A stretch of 11,618 nucleotides of DNA, from positions 1 to 11,618 of the forward strand of contig JAAYAO010000148.1 of assembly GCA_012719335.1 (NCBI GenBank), read 5' to 3'. Position numbers and translations under genes: made by a program. How positions within the stretch are numbered: the first letter of the stretch is position 1; every line of letters starts with the position of its first letter. Shown in pieces: positions 6,351 to 11,618 of the stretch. The notes below the pieces were generated by a model. That model saw only the letters and a program-made list of their open reading frames with translations, did no database searches and had not been told where the DNA came from. Source of the stretch: Propionibacterium sp. (GTDB taxonomy: Bacteria; Actinomycetota; Actinomycetes; Propionibacteriales; Propionibacteriaceae).

Positions 6351-7254
6351 CGTCATCACCCTCCTCGGGGGCCGAACCGACCCGTACCTTGGCCTGCCCC
6401 ATCACCACGCCCACATCGAGGCGGGCCGAGCCGTTGCCCATCACCACTTCGTCGCCGGCGCCGCTGTGCCCGCCGGTCCACACCACCCGGCCGAGTTGGG
6501 CCTCGGCCCGCACGGTGACATTGGACTCGTCGTCCAGGTGCACGTGCAGCGACCCGGATTCGGACCGGATCCGGGATCGGCCGGTGGTGATCGCACCCTT
6601 GATGGTGGCCTGACCGGCCTGGATCAACGCGTCGGAGATTTCCTTGACGCCCTCGATCCGGGCGCCGCCGGCGGTGACCCGCACCTTGCCCAGGTAGGGC
6701 ACGTCCTCGGTCTGCAGCCGGCCGGCGGTGACCTCGACGTCGACGATCACGTTCGGGTTGACCCGAATGAACAGTTCCTTGCCCAGGCCCAGGTTGCGCA
6801 GGTCGTCCAGACTGCGGGGCGGGCGCAGCAGGGTGAAGCCGTCGATCGAGGCGCCGATCTCACCGTCGCTGGAAATCTCCAGGGTGGATCCGTTGCGGCG
6901 CAGCACATGGGGGCCGTCGGCGGAGGCGGTGGCCACCCCCCGCTCCCCCACGATCCGTACCCGCCGGCCCACGGCGTGCACGCTGACGCGTTCGACGCCC
7001 TTGGCCGAGCCGGTACGGCGTTGGCTGGGTGGGGTTTCGGGTTCCTCGGGGGCGGCGGCACGGGCGTCGAAGACCTCCTCGGCCCGTCCCGGGTGTTGCC
7101 GGCGTCCGGTGTCGGCGGCCCACTGTTCGGAGGTCGAGCCGTCATCGGTCGGGTCGTTCTTCAGCGCGTCGATACGTTGGGAGGCCTCGGCGGCGTCAAT
7201 CCGCCCCTCGGCCAGGTCTTGGAGAATGGCAGACAGATCAGGCTCGTCACTCAT
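6343..7254 (-). CDS. DUF4097-like beta-repeat protein with N-terminal SHOCT-like module
   Basis: This 303-residue protein has no signal peptide or membrane segment, so it is probably cytosolic. Residues 1-33 (SAILQDLAEGRIDAAEASQRI) form a short helical SHOCT-like module as in YvlB-type proteins. Residues about 35-85 are charged, Pro-rich and probably disordered. Residues about 88-292 consist of short beta-strand repeats (VTAGRLQT, VRVTAGGARIEG, IQAGQATIKGAITTGRSRI, LGRVVWTGG, ARLDVGVVMGQAKVRVG) typical of the DUF4097 (putative adhesin) beta-helix fold. An acidic tail (EEGDDDE) ends it. ATG 7254 has no ribosome site but a -10 TATATT 6 nt upstream, so it is probably leaderless. It is the first gene of a two-gene operon with the DUF2089 gene. 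Related fold proteins serve as scaffolds in envelope-stress loci; no function is proven here. Confidence 0.8.
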   Translation of the reverse strand: MSDEPDLSAILQDLAEGRIDAAEASQRIDALKNDPTDDGSTSEQWAADTGRRQHPGRAEEVFDARAAAPEEPETPPSQRRTGSAKGVERVSVHAVGRRVRIVGERGVATASADGPHVLRRNGSTLEISSDGEIGASIDGFTLLRPPRSLDDLRNLGLGKELFIRVNPNVIVDVEVTAGRLQTEDVPYLGKVRVTAGGARIEGVKEISDALIQAGQATIKGAITTGRSRIRSESGSLHVHLDDESNVTVRAEAQLGRVVWTGGHSGAGDEVVMGNGSARLDVGVVMGQAKVRVGSAPEEGDDDE

Positions 7255-7292
7255 GATTCAAATATAAAGCCGACCCTTCCAGATTGGAAAGG
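7255..7292 (-). promoter_or_regulatory. Leaderless promoter of the DUF4097/DUF2089 operon with palindromic site
   Basis: On the minus strand TATATT (7266-7261) ends 6 nt before the ATG at 7254, and GGAAGGG at 7280-7274 is too far away to be a ribosome site. An imperfect palindrome at 7274-7292 has perfect inner arms TTCCA (7277-7281) and TGGAA (7285-7289) around GAT; the outer bases continue the symmetry with one mismatch. It covers the expected -35 position, so a protein bound there could repress or activate. The DUF2089 protein of the same operon is a candidate, by inference. Confidence 0.5.
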
Positions 7293-7377
7293 TGCATTTG
7301 CGCTTCTCAGGGTGATCTCGGGGTGAACCCGCGTCCCATCGAACCGTCACCGGGCCCGGGAGTCGAGCCGACGGGGC

Positions 7378-7390
7378 TAGAGTCGATCGG
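7378..7390 (+). promoter_or_regulatory. Leaderless promoter of the MFS exporter gene
   Basis: TAGAGT (7378-7383) fits a -10 hexamer and ends 7 nt before the GTG start at 7391. No ribosome site precedes the GTG and no clear -35 is visible. The gap between this gene and the divergent DUF4097 gene is 136 bp and holds both promoters, plus a GC palindrome at 7350-7359. Confidence 0.45.
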
Positions 7391-8632
7391 GTGACTGCCT
7401 CCTCCCCCGGGTGGTACCGCCGCCTGCGCCGGGCGGTCGCCGCACGCACCGGGCTCCCGCGCAATGTGCTCGTGCTGGCCATCATCGCGTTCTTCGTGAT
7501 GGTGGGGTTCGGTGTGGTGATTCCGGTGCTGCCGGTCTATGCCGGTTCCTTCGGGGTCGACCAGTTCTGGGTCGGCCTGGTGGTGTCGTCCTTCGCCATG
7601 TTGCGGCTGGCCACCAGCCCCTTCACCGGCCCGCTGATCTCGGCCGTCGGCGAACGGCTGCTGCTCGGCATCGGCATGCTGATCGTGGCCGGGTCGTCGG
7701 TGGGGATGGGCCTGTCGGAGACCTATTGGCAGTTGTTGGCCACCCGCGCCGCCGGAGGTATCGGGTCGGCCATGTTCACCGTGTCGGCGATGAACCTGCT
7801 GATCAACACGGTGGCCGCCGACCGTCGCGGACGGGCGGTGGGCACCTACCAGAGCGGCTTCCTGCTGGGCGGTATGGCGGGCCCGGCGCTCGGTGGCCTG
7901 CTGGCGAAGATCAGCCTCACCGCTCCGTTCTTCTTCTATGCCGCCACCCTGCTGGTGGCCGGCGCGGTCGGGCTGATCCTGCTGCGCCCGGCACCCCACC
8001 AGGCGGCCGGCTCGGGCCCGGAGGTCAAACCGTTCGGGCAGGTGCTGCGCGACAAGCGGTACCAGGCGGCCCTGATGTCGAACTTCTCCACCGGCTGGAC
8101 GTCCATGGGGGTGCGGTCTTCCCTCACCCCGGTGCTGGTCGTCGCGGTGCTGCACCGTGACCCGGTCTGGACCGGGATCGCCTTCGCCATCGCCGCCGTC
8201 GTGCAGACCGCGTGCCTGGGGCCGGCGGGACGTTTCGTCGACCGGGCCGGGCGCCGTCCGGCCGCGATCGCCGGGCCCGCGCTGGCAGGGGTGTCGATCA
8301 TGGTGGTGGCGGTCTCACCCAATATCTGGGTGCTGATCGCCGCGATGTGCGTCTACGGGGTGGCCGGCTCGATGCTCGGCACCGCCCCGGCGGCCAGTGT
8401 CGGGGACGCGGCCGGCGGACGCAGCGGCACCCCGGTGGCGGTGTTCTCGATGATGGGTGACATGGGTCAGATCATCGGGCCGCTGGTGGCCGGTTGGCTG
8501 TGGGACCGGGCCAACCCGGTGGTGGCCTTCGGGGTGGGCGCCGGGCTGTGGTTGATTACCGTATTGATGGCCGTCCGGATGCCCAACACCCGACCGGGAT
8601 CGGAGGATTCCCATGCCGCAACCGCTCGCTGA
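7391..8632 (+). CDS. MFS transporter, DHA1-type drug:proton antiporter
   Basis: This 413-residue integral membrane protein has about 12 hydrophobic segments, the first at about 25-50. Motif A-like loops are [14 protein letters not shown] (about 79-92) between segments 2 and 3 and the clearer [12 protein letters not shown] in the second half. [16 protein letters not shown] (156-171) matches antiporter motif C (gxxxGPxxGG), which marks proton-coupled drug exporters in segment 5. A short charged loop before [13 protein letters not shown] divides the halves. It probably exports small toxic or hydrophobic compounds; the substrate cannot be told. GTG 7391 fits a leaderless mRNA. The last 20 bp overlap ung, which has its own ribosome site, so the two are co-transcribed, perhaps only by compaction. 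Confidence 0.88.
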   Translation: MTASSPGWYRRLRRAVAARTGLPRNVLVLAIIAFFVMVGFGVVIPVLPVYAGSFGVDQFWVGLVVSSFAMLRLATSPFTGPLISAVGERLLLGIGMLIVAGSSVGMGLSETYWQLLATRAAGGIGSAMFTVSAMNLLINTVAADRRGRAVGTYQSGFLLGGMAGPALGGLLAKISLTAPFFFYAATLLVAGAVGLILLRPAPHQAAGSGPEVKPFGQVLRDKRYQAALMSNFSTGWTSMGVRSSLTPVLVVAVLHRDPVWTGIAFAIAAVVQTACLGPAGRFVDRAGRRPAAIAGPALAGVSIMVVAVSPNIWVLIAAMCVYGVAGSMLGTAPAASVGDAAGGRSGTPVAVFSMMGDMGQIIGPLVAGWLWDRANPVVAFGVGAGLWLITVLMAVRMPNTRPGSEDSHAATAR

Positions 8633-9290
8633 CCTGGTCGCCCCCGACTGGGCCGAGGCTCTCGACCCCGTCGCCGACACGATCACCGCGATGGGAACCT
8701 TCCTGCGCGCCGAGATCGCCGCGGGACGCCAGTACCTGCCGGCCGGGTCGAATGTGCTGCGCGCCTTCAGTCGTCCGCTGGCCGATGTGCGGGTGCTGCT
8801 GGTCGGGCAGGATCCCTACCCCACCCCCGGCCATGCGGTCGGGTTGAGCTTCTCGGTGGCCAAGGACGTCCGGCCGTTGCCGGGCAGCCTGCGCAATATC
8901 TACCGGGAGTTGGAATCCGATCTGGGCATCACCCCGGCCGCCCACGGGGATCTGACCGCCTGGTTCGAGCAGGGCGTGTTGCTGTTGAACCGGTGCCTGA
9001 CGGTGGAGCCGCGCCGTCCCGGGGCGCATCGGGGCAAGGGGTGGGAGAAGGTCACCGATCGGGCCCTGGAAGTGCTGCTGGCCCGCGGCGGGCCGCTGGT
9101 GGCGATCCTGTGGGGACGCGATGCCCAACAACTGATCCCGGCCCTGGGGTCGATCCCGTACGTGGCCAGCGCGCACCCCTCCCCGATGTCGGCCGACCGG
9201 GGATTCTTCGGGTCCGGGCCCTTCAGCCGGGTCAACGAACTGCTGACCGCTCAGGGCGCCGACCCGATCGACTGGCAACTGCCGGCCTGA
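8613..9290 (+). CDS. ung: Uracil-DNA glycosylase, family 1
   Basis: This 225-residue enzyme removes uracil, arising from cytosine deamination or dUTP misincorporation, from DNA and so starts base-excision repair. The water-activating motif GQDPYP holds D67; GLSFS holds F80, which stacks on uracil; LLLNR holds N126, which reads uracil; and the DNA-intercalation motif [13 protein letters not shown] holds H188. LLLNRCLTV and the [10 protein letters not shown] ending are close to actinobacterial Ung; the methionine in HPSPMS replaces the usual leucine. ATG 8613 has GGAGG 6 nt upstream (8602-8606) and lies inside the end of the MFS gene. A 79-nt element with strong dyad symmetry begins 2 nt after its stop. 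Confidence 0.97.
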   Translation: MPQPLADLVAPDWAEALDPVADTITAMGTFLRAEIAAGRQYLPAGSNVLRAFSRPLADVRVLLVGQDPYPTPGHAVGLSFSVAKDVRPLPGSLRNIYRELESDLGITPAAHGDLTAWFEQGVLLLNRCLTVEPRRPGAHRGKGWEKVTDRALEVLLARGGPLVAILWGRDAQQLIPALGSIPYVASAHPSPMSADRGFFGSGPFSRVNELLTAQGADPIDWQLPA

Positions 9291-9292
9291 CC

Positions 9293-9371
9293 ATGACTGC
9301 AACACCCCGGTTTTTGGCGATGCCGTGCCAATAGTGGCGTGCACATGCCCCACAGGGGTGTTTGCAGTCAT
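9293..9371 (+). repeat. 79-nt dyad element between ung and msrA, possible structured RNA or small mobile repeat
   Basis: The outer arms 9293-9308 and 9355-9371 pair over 16 bp with one bulged T; the outermost 10 bp (ATGACTGCAA) are perfect. Inside, TTGGC (9314-9318) pairs with GCCAA (9327-9331), and GGCGT (9336-9340) pairs with ATGCC (9345-9349) with one wobble, so the RNA could form a three-way junction. An alternative hairpin CCCC-ACA-GGGG (9348-9358) would compete with the outer stem, as in a switch. It may be a terminator for ung, an msrA leader or a MITE-like repeat; no target duplication is visible. Confidence 0.5.
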
Positions 9372-9396
9372 CGCCACGTGAGCAAGACTGGTCGGC

Positions 9397-10041
9397 ATGG
9401 AGTTCCTCTTTCGCCGCCCGACCCCGACGATGGTCGACCCCGACACGGCCCTGCCCGGCCGGGACACCCCGGTACTGGCCCCCGGCCTGCCGCACGAGGT
9501 GTTCGACACCACGGTCGACGCCACCCCGGAGGGGTCCGAGATCGGGTACTTCGCCCTCGGCTGTTTCTGGGGTGAGGAGCGGATGTTCTGGCAGACCCCC
9601 GGGGTGACCAACACCGCGGTCGGCTACCAGGGCGGATACACCCCGAACCCCACCTACGAGGAGGTGTGCACCGGACGCACCGGGCATGCCGAGGCGGTTC
9701 GGGTGTGCTTCGACCCGCAACAGGTCAGCTACGAGCAGTTGGTGCGGATCTTCTTCGAGGCCCACGACCCGACCCAGGGGTACCGGCAGGGCAACGACGT
9801 CGGCACCCAATACCGGTCCGCCCTGTACACCTCTTCACCCGAACAGGACGAGGTGGCCCGGCGCCTGCGCGGCCGGTACGCCGAGGCCTACCGGCAGGCC
9901 GGGTACGGCGAGATCACCACCGAGATCGCCGACGCCCCGACCTGGTACTACGCCGAGGACTACCACCAGCAGTACCTGATCAAGGTGCCCAACGGGTATT
10001 GCCCCAACCACGCCACCGGGGTGACCTGCGGCCCCGCCTGA
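9397..10041 (+). CDS. msrA: Peptide methionine-(S)-S-oxide reductase MsrA
   Basis: This 214-residue enzyme reduces methionine-S-sulfoxide in proteins, repairing oxidative damage in the cytosol at the expense of thioredoxin. The catalytic motif GCFWGEER holds C56; C202 (NGYCPNH) and C211 (TGVTCGPA) match the two resolving cysteines of the E. coli-type enzyme (C199 and C207 of 212 residues). GYTGG-like GYQGGYTPNPTYEEV and TGHAEAVRV are conserved. The N-terminal stretch before ALPGRDTP matches the longer MsrA subclass, which supports ATG 9397 rather than ATG 9430. No ribosome site is seen; a weak -10 (AAGACT, 9384-9389) ends 7 nt upstream, so a leaderless start is possible. Its stop directly abuts the stop of the convergent surface-protein gene. 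Confidence 0.96.
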   Translation: MEFLFRRPTPTMVDPDTALPGRDTPVLAPGLPHEVFDTTVDATPEGSEIGYFALGCFWGEERMFWQTPGVTNTAVGYQGGYTPNPTYEEVCTGRTGHAEAVRVCFDPQQVSYEQLVRIFFEAHDPTQGYRQGNDVGTQYRSALYTSSPEQDEVARRLRGRYAEAYRQAGYGEITTEIADAPTWYYAEDYHQQYLIKVPNGYCPNHATGVTCGPA

Positions 10042-11070
10042 TCAGCGGGCCGCGCGGCCGGTGTCCGGCAGCCCGGTCGGCTTCTTCTCGGGCTTCTCCG
10101 TGGTCGGCGGAGCCGGCGGCGATTCCTCCGTCGGCGGCTCCTCGACGGGTGGTTCCTCCGGCGGCGGGGCGTCCCCGGTATTGCGGACGTCGAAGGTGAA
10201 GGCGAAGGTTTCCGGGTCACGGGTTGCGGTCACCGAACCGGTGTAGCCCTCCACCTCAGCCTCGGTGACGAAGTACACGTAGGTGTTGCCGTCGGCGTCG
10301 GTGGCCGGGTACTCGAGCAGGCTGCGGGTCCACGAGACACCCGTGTCGGCCTCGGGGCAGACGTCCTGACTCTGCCAGCTCTCCTCCGTACCCGGGGAGT
10401 GGTGCGCCACCGGGGAGTTCGCGCACACCCGGAACTCGCGGACGGTTTCACCCGCCAGGCCGGTCACGTCGAGGGTGCCGTCCTCGGCGGTGATGGCCGC
10501 CAGTTCGTCGTCGGTCATCGCCTTGCGCTGCAGGGCGAAGAGCACCGAATCGGGCAGCGCGTCGTTGGCGATGGTGTCGCCGTCGTGACTCTGCCAGGTC
10601 TTGGTCAGGTGCACGTCGACACCCTCGCCGTAGCCGATCAGCACGGTGCCGTTGGTGCCGATACCGGCACCCCGGTACGAGGTGTTCTCGGTGATCAGCA
10701 GTTTCGCCGCGCCGCGGGCCGCGTCCTTGTCGTTGTCGGTGACCGCCGAGTGGAGGCCCTGCTCGAACAACTCATCGCCGCGCATGAACACCGGCTCACC
10801 GGGATCGGCCGGGTCGAAGCGGGAGTCCGGGTTGTCCCAGAAGTAGCTGACGTCGCCACCGCCGAGCAGCCGGTTGGCCAGGTGGATCTCCATCGCACCG
10901 ACGCTGCCCAGGTTGTCGTGGGCGAAGTCGCTGCCGTACGCGGGATCCTCATCGGGCACCGCGTTACCGAAGACCGCACCACCCTGGGTGACGCGCAGTT
11001 CGAGGTCGCCGGTGGGGCACACCCAGATGCCACCGCCGATGTGGGCGGCGTCGTTGGATTCGACGAGCAC
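10042..11070 (-). CDS. Truncated Cna-B/LPXTG surface protein, probable pseudogene remnant
   Basis: An open frame of up to 342 residues resembles the C-terminal part of a large Gram-positive adhesin. Residues about 8-150 look like beta-helix repeats (HIGGGIWVCPTGD, ENTSYRGAGIGTNGTVLIG). Residues about 151-298 resemble a Cna-B domain, from VHLTKTW to VTEAEVEGY and FDVRNT, where Lys, Glu and Asn could form an isopeptide bond. A Pro/Glu-rich spacer and the sortase motif LPDTG follow. LPDTG is followed only by RAAR and the stop, so the hydrophobic anchor is missing. At the 5' end an in-frame TGA (11088-11086) closes the frame 5 codons before GTG 11070, with no ribosome site and no signal peptide. 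I infer truncation at both ends; if made, the protein could not be exported or anchored in the usual way. Confidence 0.65.
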   Translation of the reverse strand: MLVESNDAAHIGGGIWVCPTGDLELRVTQGGAVFGNAVPDEDPAYGSDFAHDNLGSVGAMEIHLANRLLGGGDVSYFWDNPDSRFDPADPGEPVFMRGDELFEQGLHSAVTDNDKDAARGAAKLLITENTSYRGAGIGTNGTVLIGYGEGVDVHLTKTWQSHDGDTIANDALPDSVLFALQRKAMTDDELAAITAEDGTLDVTGLAGETVREFRVCANSPVAHHSPGTEESWQSQDVCPEADTGVSWTRSLLEYPATDADGNTYVYFVTEAEVEGYTGSVTATRDPETFAFTFDVRNTGDAPPPEEPPVEEPPTEESPPAPPTTEKPEKKPTGLPDTGRAAR

Positions 11071-11115
11071 GTTCGGCGCTACCGATCACACGACAAGCAG
11101 GACGTGGGGCGCGGG

Positions 11116-11618
11116 TCAGTCGAGCGTGGCGAAGCTGAAGCCCTTGCTGCGCAGTTCGCGGATCAATGCCGGCAGAGCGGCGGCGGTGAGCTTCTTCGGA
11201 GCGGCGTCGTGCATCAGCACGACCATCACATTGGGGCTGCCCTCCTCGACCCAGTCGTCGATGACGGCGGCGACGAACTCCTCCTCGGTACCGGGCATCC
11301 GGGTCGATGCGTCGTAACTGTTGGCGTTCCAGTCGAGCCAGTGCACCTGCTGGGCCGCCAGGGCCCGGTCGGCGGGGGCCAGGTTCTGCCAGGAGAGGTG
11401 CCCACCCGGGTACCGGTAGCAGTGGGCGAAGAAGTCCTCCCCCAGCACGTCCCGGGTTCTGTCGAGCACCCACGCGTGGTCGGCCACGATGGCGTCGGCG
11501 TTGCCGCTGCGCCCGGGGTAGAGCCGGTGGTAGTCGTGGTGGAAGGTATGCATGCACACCGAGTGCCCCTCGGCGATCTGCCGGTGCACGATCGGTTCGG
11601 TGGCGGACCCGATCGAGC
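11116..11618 (-). CDS. Polysaccharide (peptidoglycan) deacetylase, C-terminal part
   Basis: The frame is open to the window edge; about 167 residues are visible and the 5' end is missing. It matches the NodB-homology carbohydrate esterase 4 fold. The metal-binding pair is in HTFHHDY (motif 2), YRYPGG is the conserved Arg motif, LDWNANSYDA fits motif 4, and VVLMHDAAPKK carries the catalytic His (motif 5). The HTxxHDYxxLYP form and the order of motifs resemble secreted peptidoglycan N-acetylglucosamine deacetylases, which protect the wall from lysozyme; the exact substrate is not certain. The N-terminal signal or membrane anchor and motif 1 (the catalytic base) would lie outside. It is followed after 45 bp by the surface-protein remnant on the same strand. 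Confidence 0.85.
   Translation of the reverse strand, partial: SIGSATEPIVHRQIAEGHSVCMHTFHHDYHRLYPGRSGNADAIVADHAWVLDRTRDVLGEDFFAHCYRYPGGHLSWQNLAPADRALAAQQVHWLDWNANSYDASTRMPGTEEEFVAAVIDDWVEEGSPNVMVVLMHDAAPKKLTAAALPALIRELRSKGFSFATLD

Noticed and set aside
9293..9334. 13-codon open frame (MTATPRFLAMPCQ) in the dyad element, as a leader peptide for msrA
   Set aside because: It lacks a ribosome site, and its length is expected by chance. The ATG belongs to the inverted-repeat arm.
1..11618. CRISPR array, tRNA/rRNA genes, transposase or phage genes
   Set aside because: I saw no regularly spaced repeats, no tRNA-like cloverleaf and no such coding regions on either strand; tRNA absence was judged by eye only.

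Overview
The window is high-GC DNA with dense, often overlapping genes, many GTG starts and several apparently leaderless promoters. Together with a mycothiol-conjugate amidase (Mca) this points to a mycothiol-making actinobacterium. I cannot name the genus from sequence alone; a member of the Propionibacteriales/Actinomycetales is my guess. Only two genes are cut by the window edges: a PaiB-type FMN-binding protein on the left and a polysaccharide deacetylase on the right.

Region 1 (1-3581, plus strand): the 3' end of a PaiB-family gene, then a peroxide-defence operon ahpC-ahpF-oxyR. AhpC reduces peroxides, AhpF recharges AhpC from NAD(P)H, and the sensor OxyR starts one base after ahpF. A strong 16-bp hairpin lies between ahpC and ahpF, and an interrupted dyad sits in the ahpC promoter region. 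AhpC and AhpF are of the enteric/Firmicute type, not the mycobacterial AhpC/AhpD type.

Region 2 (3566-5909): a neighbourhood that I recall being the same in Mycobacterium tuberculosis (greA, a DUF4307 protein, mca, a small membrane protein). Here mca and the small membrane protein run leftward and the DUF4307 gene and greA run rightward, from a gap of only 52 bp holding a palindromic -10 region. A perfect 17-bp stem terminator closes greA.

Region 3 (5958-7254, minus strand): a two-gene operon, first a cytosolic DUF4097-like beta-repeat protein, then a DUF2089 zinc-ribbon/HTH protein. Both carry the same type of short SHOCT-like helical module, at the N-terminus of one and the C-terminus of the other.

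Region 4 (7391-10041, plus strand): a DHA1-type MFS exporter overlapping ung (uracil-DNA glycosylase), then a 79-nt element able to fold into a branched structure, then msrA (methionine sulfoxide reductase A).

Region 5 (10042-11618, minus strand): the 3' part of a polysaccharide deacetylase, then an open but apparently truncated surface-protein gene (beta-helix repeats, a Cna-B domain, a proline-rich spacer and LPDTG) with neither a signal peptide nor a membrane anchor. It is probably a remnant of a sortase-anchored adhesin.

No tRNA, rRNA, CRISPR array, transposase or prophage gene was seen. No stretch above 300 bases lacks a gene; the longest gap is 918-1105. The clearest candidates for something undescribed are the 79-nt structured element before msrA, the DUF4097/DUF2089 pair with its palindromic promoter, and the palindromic divergent promoter between mca and the DUF4307 gene.
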